Shown here piece after piece: positions 54,756 to 63,035 of a stretch of 64,000 nucleotides of DNA; the first letter of the stretch is position 1; each line of letters starts with the position of its first letter. A program made the position numbers and the translations under genes. The notes under the pieces are model-generated. The model saw nothing but the letters and a program-made list of their open reading frames with translations, had not been told where the DNA came from and searched no databases. The stretch is from CAWJNF01 sp963844235 (GTDB taxonomy: Bacteria > Actinomycetota > Thermoleophilia > Gaiellales > Gaiellaceae), in NCBI GenBank assembly GCA_963844235.1, contig CAWJNF010000005.1:434001-498000 (forward strand). The letters run 5' to 3'.

Positions 54756-55919
54756 GTGTCCGACCCCGAGCGCCGGCTCGAGCGCGGCGACGAGCACCAG
54801 GTGACGCCGCTCGAGCTCTTCTTCGACCTCGTCTTCGTGTTCGCGTTGACGCAAGTCACGAGCCAGCTCGCGGACGACCCGACCTGGGGCGGAGTTCTCC
54901 GCGGGATGCTCGTCCTTGCGGCTCTCTGGCGAGTATGGGCCGTTTACGCCTGGTTGACGAGCACGCTGGACGTCGACGAGGGCGGTGTCCGACTGACGAT
55001 GCTTGCCTCGACGGCGGCAATGTTCGGCGTCGCCCTGGCGGTGCCGGGCGCCTTCGGAGACGACGCTGTGCTGTTCGGCGTCGCCTACTTCCTCGTCCGC
55101 CTCCTTCATGTCGTTCTCTCGGCCATCGTCGCTCGCGATGACCCTGACCGTCGCAGCGCACTTCGCCGGTTCGCGCCGACGGGGATGCTCGGCGCCTCGC
55201 TGCTCGTGGTCGCGGGCTTCCTCGAGGGAGACGCGCGCATCGCCGTGTGGGTGCTCGCGCTCGCGATCGACTACCTCGGCCCGTTCGTCATCGGTATGGG
55301 GCGCGGCTGGCGAGTCGCTCCGGAACATTTCGCCGAGCGGCACGGGCTGATCATCCTCATCGCCCTCGGCGAGTCGATCATCGCCGTCGGCGTCGGCGCC
55401 GGACTCGAGCTGGACGCCGGAGTCATTGCCGCGGCGACGCTGGGGATCGTGGTCGTCTCGGCGCTCTGGTGGCTCTACTTCGACGTGGCGGCGATCTTCG
55501 CGCGGAGGCGGCTCATGCGTGCGATCGGCATCGAGCGAGCGCGGCTCCAGCGCGACGCCTACAGCTTCCTCCACATGCCGATGATCGCCGGCATCGTTCT
55601 CTTCGCCCTCGGGCTCAAGACCACCCTCGGCCACCCCGGCGAGACGCTCGACACGGTGCCCGCGGTGGCGCTGTGCGGCGGCGCCGCGCTGTACCTGCTC
55701 GCACACATCGCGTTTCTCTTCCGAACGACCGGCCGAGTCTTCCGGCGACGCACCGTCGGGGCGGTCGTATTGCTCGCACTGATCCCTGCGGCGCGAGCGA
55801 TGCCGGCGCTCGGGGCGCTCGCCGCGGTGAGCGCCGTGTGCTCGCTGGTGGTGGCGTACGAGGCTATCCGCCACCGCGAGCATCGACTGCAGGTCCGGCA
55901 CCCCGAGCTTGCGGACTGA
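54756..55919 (+). CDS. low-temperature-requirement protein A (LtrA-like)
   Basis: 387 residues from GTG 54756, about 11 membrane helices. Diagnostic opening VTPLELFFDLVFVFALTQVT, then FAERHGLIILIALGESIIAV and VVSALWWLYFDVAAIFARRR. LtrA was first linked to growth of Listeria in cold; the biochemical function is unknown, but the pattern is of a membrane enzyme or transporter. It sits right behind the broken HTH gene, suggesting a deletion joined them. Expression may depend on the old regulator's promoter. Confidence 0.88.
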   Translation: MSDPERRLERGDEHQVTPLELFFDLVFVFALTQVTSQLADDPTWGGVLRGMLVLAALWRVWAVYAWLTSTLDVDEGGVRLTMLASTAAMFGVALAVPGAFGDDAVLFGVAYFLVRLLHVVLSAIVARDDPDRRSALRRFAPTGMLGASLLVVAGFLEGDARIAVWVLALAIDYLGPFVIGMGRGWRVAPEHFAERHGLIILIALGESIIAVGVGAGLELDAGVIAAATLGIVVVSALWWLYFDVAAIFARRRLMRAIGIERARLQRDAYSFLHMPMIAGIVLFALGLKTTLGHPGETLDTVPAVALCGGAALYLLAHIAFLFRTTGRVFRRRTVGAVVLLALIPAARAMPALGALAAVSAVCSLVVAYEAIRHREHRLQVRHPELAD

Positions 55920-56018
55920 GGGAAGGCTGACGCGCCGAGGCGGTGGTTGCGCCGGTCGCGGCCGTTGCCCGAGCGTGACTAGGATGAGGCCCGCGTTACC
56001 TCCGGGCACGAATCGCAC

Positions 56019-57095
56019 ATGACTCACGCACCAGTCCGAATGGCCATCATCGGTGCGGGGATCTGGGGCACGAATCACGCACTGGCTCTCACCACGCACC
56101 CTCGGTGCACGGTCGCCGTCATCTGCGATCGGGACGAGGCTCGCGCGCGTGCGGCAGGCGAGCGATTTGGCTGCGCGTGGACGACCAACCTCGACGAGGT
56201 GGCGGCGAGCGACGTCGAAGCAGTGACCGTCGCGACACCCGACCACCTGCACCGCGAGCCCGTCGTCCGCATGCTGCTCGCGGGCAAGCATGTGATGGTC
56301 GAGAAGCCGCTCGCGACGAGCGTGAGCGACGGCCTCGCGATGGTTGGTGCCGCCGCGAAGTCGGAGCGGCACCTGATGGTCGACTTTCACGCGCGCTGGC
56401 ATCCGCTCTTCATGGGCGCGAAGAGCTACGTGGATCGCGGCGATCTCGGCGCACCCGTGATGGCCTACGCGAGGCTGAGCGACACGATCTACGTGCCCAC
56501 CGAGATGCTGCAGTGGAGCGGACAATCCGGCCCGGAGTGGTTCCTCTTCCCGCACACGATGGACATCGTGCGCTGGCTGTTCGGCCGCGACCCGGTCGAG
56601 GTCACGGCAAAGGGCTACCGCGGTGTGCTCGAGCGACGCGGCATTCCGTGCTGGGACGCGATCCAGGCCATCGTCGAGTTCGAGGGCGGCGCCTTCTGCA
56701 CGTTCGAGACGTCGTGGATCGTGCCGGACAGCTACAGCAACGTCGTGGACAATCGGCTGTCGATCTACGGGGAGAAGGGCGGCCTCGAGATCAGAAACGA
56801 GCCGTCGCTCTGGGCCTTTACCGACCGTTTTCACACGCCGTTCTCGTCCGAGTCGGTGACGCGATACGGCAAGGTCTGGGGCTTTCAATACGAGCCGATC
56901 CGCTACTTCGCGGATTGCGTCGCCGACGGGCTCACGCCGGAGGCGAGCGGTGCCGACGGCCTCGTCGTGACCGCGATGATCGAGGCGACGCTGCGATCGC
57001 TCGCCGAGAAGTCACCGGTTAGGATCGCCGACGTGCTCGATGGACGTGAGGCAGGTCCGACCGGCTTGGCGAATGTGGAAGGGGCGCCTCGATGA
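56019..57095 (+). CDS. Gfo/Idh/MocA-family oxidoreductase
   Basis: 358 residues. NAD(P)-binding MAIIGAGIWGTNHALALTTH, then VTVATPDHLHREPVVRMLLA, the catalytic EKP in KHVMVEKPLATSVSDGLAMV, and FHARWHPLF/FPHTMDIVRWLFGRDP with the H-x-x-D-x-x-R/W pair. It oxidises a sugar, cyclitol or related alcohol. Its stop overlaps the SDR start (ATGA), so the two enzymes probably act in one short pathway on a carbohydrate. No transporter or kinase is adjacent. Confidence 0.88.
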   Translation: MTHAPVRMAIIGAGIWGTNHALALTTHPRCTVAVICDRDEARARAAGERFGCAWTTNLDEVAASDVEAVTVATPDHLHREPVVRMLLAGKHVMVEKPLATSVSDGLAMVGAAAKSERHLMVDFHARWHPLFMGAKSYVDRGDLGAPVMAYARLSDTIYVPTEMLQWSGQSGPEWFLFPHTMDIVRWLFGRDPVEVTAKGYRGVLERRGIPCWDAIQAIVEFEGGAFCTFETSWIVPDSYSNVVDNRLSIYGEKGGLEIRNEPSLWAFTDRFHTPFSSESVTRYGKVWGFQYEPIRYFADCVADGLTPEASGADGLVVTAMIEATLRSLAEKSPVRIADVLDGREAGPTGLANVEGAPR

Positions 57096-57874
57096 GCGTG
57101 ATGGACCGGTTCAGGTTGGACGGCAAGCGGGCGCTCGTGACCGGCGCGAGCCGTGGCCTCGGCCGGGTCATGGCGCTGGCGCTCGCCGATGCCGGCGCGG
57201 ACATCGTCATCACCGGACGCACGGCCGAGACACTCGAGACGACCGCCGGCGAGATCCGGTCGCGTGGACGCAAAGCCGGGACGGTACAGGCAGACATGGG
57301 CGTGCCGGCCGAGTGCGAGGCCGCCTGTGAGCGCGTGCTTGCCGAGATGGGCCCGATCGACATCCTGGTCAACAACGTGGGCGGCCGCGAGATGAGCGTG
57401 CCAATCGCGACCGAGCCGCTCGACGTGTGGCAGAGATCGGTCGACCTGAACCTCACGAGCTGCTTTCTCGGTACGAAGATCATTGGCCAGGCGATGATCG
57501 AGCGCGGCCAGGGCGGCCGCATCATCAACATCGCGTCGATCAGCGGGCTCGTCGCGAACCGGGGCATCGGCGGACGAGACTACGAGACGACCAAGGCGGC
57601 CGTGCTGCACTTCACCCGGTGTGCCGCCGTCGACTGGGCGCCGCACGGGATCACAGTCAACGCGATCTGCCCGGGTCTCTTCATGACCGACAAGAACCTC
57701 GAGTGGAACGAGCGGCGGCCGGACGTGATCGATGCCTTCGTGGCGAACGTGCCGATGGGACGCGCCGGCGAGCCCGACGAGATCGGGCCGCTTGCCGTGT
57801 TCCTGGCGAGCCCCGCCTCGGGCTACGTCACAGGCGCCGCATACGTGATCGACGGGGGATACACGGCCTGGTGA
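57092..57874 (+). CDS. SDR-family oxidoreductase
   Basis: 260 residues, classical SDR. TGASRGLGRVMALALADAGA (cofactor), NNVGGREMS, the catalytic Ser in INIASISGLVANRG, and Tyr/Lys in GRDYETTKAAVLHFTRCAA. PEDIGP-like GEPDEIGPLAVFLASPASGY and the end AYVIDGGYTAW are of the 3-ketoacyl-reductase/sugar dehydrogenase type. It is coupled to the Gfo/Idh/MocA gene. A sugar acid or polyol is the likely substrate class. Confidence 0.9.
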   Translation: MSVMDRFRLDGKRALVTGASRGLGRVMALALADAGADIVITGRTAETLETTAGEIRSRGRKAGTVQADMGVPAECEAACERVLAEMGPIDILVNNVGGREMSVPIATEPLDVWQRSVDLNLTSCFLGTKIIGQAMIERGQGGRIINIASISGLVANRGIGGRDYETTKAAVLHFTRCAAVDWAPHGITVNAICPGLFMTDKNLEWNERRPDVIDAFVANVPMGRAGEPDEIGPLAVFLASPASGYVTGAAYVIDGGYTAW

Positions 57875-57940
57875 GCACCATCGCGAGGCTAAGCGCACTC
57901 GAACCGGTTGACGAGTGCTGCTCTGGAAGACGAGGGGACG

Positions 57941-59431
57941 TCATCGCGATCCGAACCACGTGGTCAGCGCGTCGCGCAATCCGGTGTCTGTGCCGTCCCC
58001 TACCCAGGCGACGTATCCATCGGGTCTGATCAGAACAGCGGCGGGGGCTGCTACGTGACCCAGGACTGGAAGCTCCCAATCGCTGCCATATTCGGCGTCG
58101 ATCGCCAACACTCGGTCTGCCCATGGGGAGGTATCACAAGCCCAGGGCTTGCCGAGGTTCAGCAGGACCGCTCGGGCGTCGTGGAGCAGCGTGAAGACTC
58201 GCAGCGGGCCGTTGGCGGTGACCAGGTCGAGATCGGGCATCCGACGCCCGAGCAGCGGGTGTCCCTCGCCGAGGTCGTAATGAATGTCCAGACCAAACAT
58301 CATCGCGGCGAATCGTCTGCGTGGCTCGTCCGCCCTGAGGAGCTCGGCAATGGTGTCGCGCAAGGCTTCCGTGCGCTCGTCCGGGCGGCGGAGCGCGACG
58401 TGCGCCATCGTGGTGCGCAGCACGCGGGCAGCGACCGGGTGGCGCTCGGCGTGGTAGGTGTCCAGGAGGGTTTTCGGGGATGTCCCGTTGACCACCTGGG
58501 CCAGCTTCCACCCCAGATTCATCGCATCCTGCACGCCGGTGTTGAGGCCCTGCCCACCGTCCGGGGCATGCACGTGCGCGGCGTCGCCGGCCAGCAACAC
58601 CCGGCCTTCGCGGTAGGCCGCCGCCTGCCGGGTCATATCGGTGAATCTCGAGATGAAGGTGGGGCTGTGGACCCCATAATCGGTCCCGTACACCGTGATG
58701 AGCGCTTCGCTGAGATCGCGCAGGGTGGGCTCCGTCGTGGCTTCGACGTGCGGCTCGGTCACCATGACGCGTACCGGCCCCTCGTCCTTGAAGACCACCT
58801 CGCCGTCGCGGATCTCGTACTCCACGCGACCGAGGCCATGAATGCCGCGCTCGTCGTGGCGCATGCCCAGTTCGGGCTCCTCGGCCATCTCGGCCTCGGC
58901 GATCAGGGCGCTGGTTGTCGGATCCCAGCCGGGGAACTCGATGCCGGCTGCCTTGCGGATCAGACTTCGTCCTCCGTCGCACCCGACGAGGTACTGCGCC
59001 CGCAGAGGCTCGCCGTCGGACACCACGACGTCGACGCCGGTTTCGTCCTGCGCGAAACCCGTCACCTCGCGTCCGCGATAGATCGTCACCGCCAGCTCGC
59101 CGACCCAGCCGGCCAGGATCCGCTCGATGTGCTTCTGCCAGAGCCCGAGCGAGTAGGGATGCCGGGTGGGAAAGTCGCTGATGTCCAATGGGACCCCGGA
59201 GAACTGCCCGACCTGGGCCACCTGTCCCTCCGAGAGGAACCGGTCCGCGATTCCGCGCTGATCGAGGATCTCGATGGTGCGTGAGTGCAGACCACCTGCG
59301 CGCGAGCCGGGCAGGTCCTGGCTGGAGCGCCGCTCGACAATCGCAACGTCCACGCCCGCCAATGCCAGCTCGCCCGCCAACATCAGCCCCGTCGGACCGC
59401 CTCCGGCGATCACCACCGCATGCTCGGTCAT
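57941..59431 (-). CDS. FAD-dependent aromatic monooxygenase, candidate rifamycin monooxygenase (Rox-like)
   Basis: 496 residues from ATG 59429-59431. GXGXXG-type VVIAGGGPTGLMLAGELALA, RSRTIEILDQRG-like SRTIEILDQRGIADRFL, DG motif LVGCDGGRSLIRKAAGIEFP, and GDAAHVHAPDGGQGLNTGVQ mark a class A flavoprotein hydroxylase. A C-terminal thioredoxin-like tail completes it, as in Rox, PgaE and TetX relatives. Rox hydroxylates and opens rifamycins. The strongest argument for that role is an exact 19-bp rifamycin-associated element 103 bp upstream. Sequence alone cannot separate Rox from other hydroxylases. Confidence 0.8.
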   Translation of the reverse strand: MTEHAVVIAGGGPTGLMLAGELALAGVDVAIVERRSSQDLPGSRAGGLHSRTIEILDQRGIADRFLSEGQVAQVGQFSGVPLDISDFPTRHPYSLGLWQKHIERILAGWVGELAVTIYRGREVTGFAQDETGVDVVVSDGEPLRAQYLVGCDGGRSLIRKAAGIEFPGWDPTTSALIAEAEMAEEPELGMRHDERGIHGLGRVEYEIRDGEVVFKDEGPVRVMVTEPHVEATTEPTLRDLSEALITVYGTDYGVHSPTFISRFTDMTRQAAAYREGRVLLAGDAAHVHAPDGGQGLNTGVQDAMNLGWKLAQVVNGTSPKTLLDTYHAERHPVAARVLRTTMAHVALRRPDERTEALRDTIAELLRADEPRRRFAAMMFGLDIHYDLGEGHPLLGRRMPDLDLVTANGPLRVFTLLHDARAVLLNLGKPWACDTSPWADRVLAIDAEYGSDWELPVLGHVAAPAAVLIRPDGYVAWVGDGTDTGLRDALTTWFGSR

Positions 59432-59516
59432 AGCCACGCTCCGACCGGATAGGTCGACAACAGCACACGCAATTTCGCTCCTCCCATTCCCGCCGGCGCC
59501 TGGCCCGCGGCCGGAG

Positions 59517-59566
59517 ATTATGCCGCACGACCCGGGGCTTGCCGCAAGCCCCTTGTGCGGTATAGA
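59517..59566. promoter_or_regulatory. rifamycin-associated element (RAE) with flanking promoter motifs
   Basis: GGGGCTTGCCGCAAGCCCC at 59534-59552 matches exactly, read on the minus strand, the published RAE palindrome found before rph, rox, arr and helR genes. A CATAAT (-10 on the minus strand) lies at 59517-59522 toward the monooxygenase; TATAGA at 59561-59566 gives a possible opposite promoter. CCGCAC/GTGCGG arms flank the element. Confidence 0.75.
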
Positions 59567-59877
59567 TTGGAAGTGGAGAGGGGGCGGCAACATCCTTCCG
59601 GTCTGCTGGACCGAAGGCGGTGGTCGATCCGGTGTGGGCGCCAGGCGTGCTGGCAAGAGCCGCCTCGGGGTCGAGACGCTCGCCTCGACGACTAACCGGT
59701 GAGACTCTGAAGGAGCGCCGTCAGCCCGGGGTTTGAACCGTCCGGTGGTTGCCGTCTTGGCGGCCCTCGTACGAGACCCGATCAGGGCGCTCACGCGATC
59801 GTGCTCGTCGCCGCTGCGTTCGAGCGCATGAAGCCGTGGAGCCGGCGGGCTTCAGGCCACGGACGGCGGGGCTCCCG
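59567..59877. other. 311-bp gap beyond the RAE
   Basis: No supported gene on either strand, although the RAE could also fire in this direction. It may be the leader of a lost gene. Confidence 0.4.
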
Positions 59878-60162
59878 TCAGGGCGTGAGCTGGACCTCTT
59901 TCCAGAAGCCGATCCAGTGGCCGATTGCGCGGTGGGACGGCTGGGGCGCCTCGTATGACCACGCCATTCGCAGGGCCTCCCGCTCACCGTCGGCGAGATC
60001 GAAGAAGCGTACGCCGTGTGGACACTCGAGGTCGCTCTCTGAACGAGGCGCCGGGCGTAGGAGCTCCATGCGTACCGCCTCGCGCGGGAAGTAGTGGTAG
60101 CCACGCAGCTCAATCGTGCGGTCACTCTCCCCGAGGACGGCGCCGTTCCATTCGGCTCTCAT
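59878..60162 (-). CDS. DUF427-domain protein
   Basis: 94 residues from ATG 60160-60162: MRAEWNGAVLGESDRTIELR, GYHYFPREAVRMELLRPAPR, TCPHG-like DLECPHGVRFFDLADGEREA and AWSYEAPQPSHRAIGHWIGF. DUF427 proteins are small single-domain beta proteins of unknown function. It lies downstream of a small gene and a cupin on the same strand, all read away from the MarR gene, so it may be the last gene of that unit, though a 215-bp gap intervenes. Confidence 0.8.
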   Translation of the reverse strand: MRAEWNGAVLGESDRTIELRGYHYFPREAVRMELLRPAPRSESDLECPHGVRFFDLADGEREALRMAWSYEAPQPSHRAIGHWIGFWKEVQLTP

Positions 60163-60377
60163 GTCGGGGTCCCTCCCGTGTTCGTTGTCGGTAGTTTCGC
60201 AGAAAGCGGGGAGCTGTCGTTGGTGTCGGTTGTCGCCCCGGGCTGTGTCCGGCGAGAACTGGCCAGGGACGGCGACCCCACCGGCGTCACGTTCGAGTAG
60301 GCGGCAGGGTCCGCGTCGATCGACCCTCGCATCTCGTTGATCGCGGAGGCAAGTCCGCCAAGTCGTGCGCCCGCCCG

Positions 60378-60683
60378 CTAGAGGAAGCGCAGCGGGATGC
60401 CGTTCCGCGTAACCGTCTCGCGAAGCGCCAGCCATTCGGCGCCCGTCAGGCTCGCGTGGTACCCCTCGGACATCTCGAAAGCCTGGATCCGCTCGTCGAG
60501 GGAGTCCAGCATCCACTGGAAGTCCGGGGAGATGCCACCGAGCGTCGTGTCGCACGTGGTTGCAGTCGGCACGAGTCTCAGCGATTCCCGCTTCCGTCGG
60601 GAGCCGGCCCGTCGCAGGGCCGGCAGGGACGCGGCGGCCTCGGCGGGGAGGCTGGGAACAGGGGTTGTCACCATCACGGGCAT
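60378..60683 (-). CDS. small uncharacterised protein
   Basis: 101 residues with a good RBS (AGGAAGGA) before ATG 60681-60683. The N-terminal third is basic and proline-rich; the rest (GGISPDFQWMLDSLDERIQA, FEMSEGYHASLTGAEWLALR, ETVTRNGIPLRFL) looks like a compact helical domain. No family recognised. It lies 29 bp after the cupin gene and is probably its partner in a MarR-controlled unit. Confidence 0.6.
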   Translation of the reverse strand: MPVMVTTPVPSLPAEAAASLPALRRAGSRRKRESLRLVPTATTCDTTLGGISPDFQWMLDSLDERIQAFEMSEGYHASLTGAEWLALRETVTRNGIPLRFL

Positions 60684-60712
60684 GAGGCGTCCTTCCTCTT
60701 GGCGGTTGGGTA

Positions 60713-61153
60713 TCAGGGCGCAGGGGTGATGCCGTGACGGCGCATGACGGCGACGAGCTCGGCGGGATCGGGAGGGCCGCCGGCAGCGGCCTGCAGGACT
60801 GCGGCGATCTCCCGGAAATAGTCCGGCCCGATGACGCCGGGAGTGGCGATCCCGAGCCCGGTCGCGTCGACGTCTCCGTTGTTGTCGAAGCGGTGAACAG
60901 CGCCGCGGCGGATGCAGATGGCCTCGCCGGGCCCGACATCGGTGGCTGTGCCGTCGACCGTCCAGGTGAGGACGCCGTTCAGGCCGTAGATCGTCTCCTC
61001 GTAGCCGTCGTGGCTGTGGGCGATCGGCAGCCTGGCGCCGGCCGGAACGTCGAACTCGAAGACCGCGACGGCCCCGTCCGAGGCGTCGCCTTCGACGAGG
61101 AACCTGATTGCGAGCTGCCCGATCCTGATCTCTTCACGCGTTGTAGCCGACAT
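60713..61153 (-). CDS. cupin-domain protein
   Basis: 146 residues. GDASDGAVAVFEFDVPAGAR, LPIAHSHDGYEETIYGLNGV (metal-binding HxH...E), TWTVDGTATDVGPGEAICIR and RGAVHRFDNNG (last His) give a complete single cupin with 3-His/1-Glu metal site. A C-terminal helix follows. It is first gene of a leftward unit, divergent from the MarR regulator by 48 bp. Probably a small dioxygenase or ligand-binding enzyme acting on the MarR inducer. Confidence 0.85.
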   Translation of the reverse strand: MSATTREEIRIGQLAIRFLVEGDASDGAVAVFEFDVPAGARLPIAHSHDGYEETIYGLNGVLTWTVDGTATDVGPGEAICIRRGAVHRFDNNGDVDATGLGIATPGVIGPDYFREIAAVLQAAAGGPPDPAELVAVMRRHGITPAP

Positions 61154-61213
61154 GTTGAACCTCCTCAGGGGGTTGCCTCTGGTAAAGTGGCTTGACGATA
61201 TATGGCAGAGGCG
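61154..61213. promoter_or_regulatory. divergent control region between cupin and marR
   Basis: 48 bp between the starts, with a GCCTCTG/CAGAGGC inverted pair (61175-61181 and about 61205-61211) bracketing GTAAAG and TTGACGATATA. TTGACG could be the -35 or part of a leaderless marR promoter. Confidence 0.4.
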
Positions 61214-61696
61214 CGTTTGTCAAGCGATTTTACGAATCCGGCGGATTCGCCACCGAATCGCACGGATTCGGCACCGCTCGGCCCACCGCTGATCGGGGCC
61301 CTCCTGCGGATGCCCCTGGATGCGGTGCGCCAACGGATGCTCGAGCGACTTCACGAGCGTGGCTTCGACGATCTCGTCGCTCCGCACCTGACCGTCCTCC
61401 AGTACCCGGGGCCTCAGGGCATGCGGCCCTCCGACCTGGCGGTGCGACTGCGGATGAGCAAGCAGGCGCTGAACTACCTGCTGGGGGAGCTCGAGCGCCT
61501 CGGCTACATCGAGCGGCGCCCCGACCCCGAGGACATGCGGTCGAAACGAATCGCCCTTACCAAACGCGGCTACGCCGCGGGGCACGTGATCCGTGAGGGC
61601 GTCGGCGAGATGGAACAGGAGTGGGCCCAGAGACTTGGCCCAGAGCGGTTCGCCCAGCTTCGCACCCTGCTGGCCGAGCTCAACGAGCTCTCCTGA
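61202..61696 (+). CDS. MarR-family regulator
   Basis: 164 residues from ATG 61202. Winged helix: LTVLQYPGPQGMRPSDLAVR, LRMSKQALNYLLGELERLGY, IERRPDPEDMRSKRIALTKR (wing with D-x-R-S-K-R). An unusual 25-residue Ser/Asp/Pro-rich N-terminus precedes the dimerisation helix. It likely represses the divergent cupin unit and itself; the inducer is unknown, probably an aromatic or lipophilic acid. Confidence 0.88.
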   Translation: MAEARLSSDFTNPADSPPNRTDSAPLGPPLIGALLRMPLDAVRQRMLERLHERGFDDLVAPHLTVLQYPGPQGMRPSDLAVRLRMSKQALNYLLGELERLGYIERRPDPEDMRSKRIALTKRGYAAGHVIREGVGEMEQEWAQRLGPERFAQLRTLLAELNELS

Positions 61697-61718
61697 CCGA
61701 TCCCCCGACCTGGCTGCT

Positions 61719-63035
61719 TCAGTCGCGGCCGTCGCGATGGCTGGAGCCGGGCGTCAGCACCTCGCGCAGTCGAGCCGCGACAACCGTCGCCTCGCCCTCG
61801 GCCAGACTAAAGGGGTTCAGGTACACAAGCCCGCCGGCGCCGTCACCTCTGACGCAGATCGGCGGCGTCCCTTCGGCGAGCGCCTCGACGAGCTCCCGGC
61901 CCGGAAGACCGAGTCCCGCCTCGTTCCAGCGCACGCGTGCGAGTGGAATACCCGTACCTTCCTGCTCGTCGACATCGGCGTCGACCTGTGGCAGATCAGC
62001 CACGCCCGCAACAATCTCCTGCGCCTGGCGCTGCCAGCTCGCCATGTCCTCGACCTCGTCACGCTCGAGGAACAAACGCAGCGCCGTCAGCAGGCCGACG
62101 ATCTCCTCCTTACCGACTTTGAGGCTACGGCCGATGCCCTGCCCGGGCGGGCCGGGCAGGCGTCCCGTCTCGAGCAGGGAGGCGCGGAGCGACCACGTTG
62201 CCGGGGACACATCCATGTCCTGGTGCTGGAGCGCTACGGACTCGATCAGCTCGCGCCGGCCTGCCAGGATGCCGGAGGCCTGCGGTCCGCGGAGAGCCTT
62301 GCCGCCCGAGAACGCGACGAGATCGGCGCCGTCTGCGATGAACGCCCTCAGGTTGGCTTTCGGCGGGAGCGCCGCCGCTGCGTCTACGAGGACGGGCACG
62401 CCGTGCCGGTGCGCGACTGCAACGACCTCCGGCAAGGAAGCAACTCGAGCTTCCGGCATGACCGGCCACAACACTGCCGCCGTGCGCTCGCTGATCGCAG
62501 CGTCGATCTCCCAGGCCTCGACCGGGCGCGGCGTGGGATGCCCGAGCCCGCCGACTTCGACGAGCTTGACGCCCGCCGCCCGCACCGCGTGGTCGTAGCT
62601 GTTCCGATGCGGACGCTGGACGACGATCTCGTTCTTCATGCCTGTGGTGTCGGGCAGGCGCTCCATGTGCGCGATGTCGAGGCCGGCAACGCAGGCCGCC
62701 GTCCCGAGCAGGAGCGAGGCGGCCGCGCCGCACGTGACGTATCCCGCCTCGGCCCCCGTCGCCTCGACGATCAGACCAGAGGCTCGGGCTTGCAGCTCGT
62801 CGATACGCACGCAACGCTCCGCAGCGCGGGCCATCGCGAGCACGACCTCTCGGGGCATGATCGAACCCCCAAGGCGTGTGAGCGTGCCTGCGGCGTTGAT
62901 CACGGGACGAACGCCGATCTCCTCGTAGATCGAGGACCCGGCTGCGACGTCACCTCGAGGTCCGTCCAACTCGGGCCAGGACTGCGTGGAGCTCAGCCGC
63001 ATGCTTTCGTCGCTCCCGTCTCCGGCTCCCGTCAT
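61719..63035 (-). CDS. SelA-like PLP-dependent enzyme
   Basis: 438 residues. IYEEIGVRPVINAAGTLTRL, CGAAASLLLGTAACVAGLDI, VVQRPHRNSYDHAVRAAGVK, VPVLVDAAAALPPKANLRAF and the PLP lysine in LVAFSGGKALRGPQASGIL. These are features of the SelA/DgaE-type fold-type I group. No selB or tRNA-Sec is seen, so it is a paralogue rather than selenocysteine synthase, perhaps an ammonia lyase or aldolase for an amino sugar or amino acid. Its start overlaps the creatininase stop by four bases. Confidence 0.85.
   Translation of the reverse strand: MTGAGDGSDESMRLSSTQSWPELDGPRGDVAAGSSIYEEIGVRPVINAAGTLTRLGGSIMPREVVLAMARAAERCVRIDELQARASGLIVEATGAEAGYVTCGAAASLLLGTAACVAGLDIAHMERLPDTTGMKNEIVVQRPHRNSYDHAVRAAGVKLVEVGGLGHPTPRPVEAWEIDAAISERTAAVLWPVMPEARVASLPEVVAVAHRHGVPVLVDAAAALPPKANLRAFIADGADLVAFSGGKALRGPQASGILAGRRELIESVALQHQDMDVSPATWSLRASLLETGRLPGPPGQGIGRSLKVGKEEIVGLLTALRLFLERDEVEDMASWQRQAQEIVAGVADLPQVDADVDEQEGTGIPLARVRWNEAGLGLPGRELVEALAEGTPPICVRGDGAGGLVYLNPFSLAEGEATVVAARLREVLTPGSSHRDGRD

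Noticed and set aside
53820..56888. A 1022-codon open frame antisense to LtrA and its neighbours
   Set aside because: Composition is typical of an antisense shadow in high-GC DNA, with no recognisable domain, and it overlaps well-supported genes.
59553..59877. A gene driven by the RAE in the plus direction
   Set aside because: A TATAGA box exists but no frame with start, RBS and conserved sequence follows; the monooxygenase on the other side is the better target.
61719..63035. True selenocysteine synthase
   Set aside because: No selB, selD or tRNA-Sec is visible, and the gene is coupled to a creatininase, favouring a metabolic paralogue.
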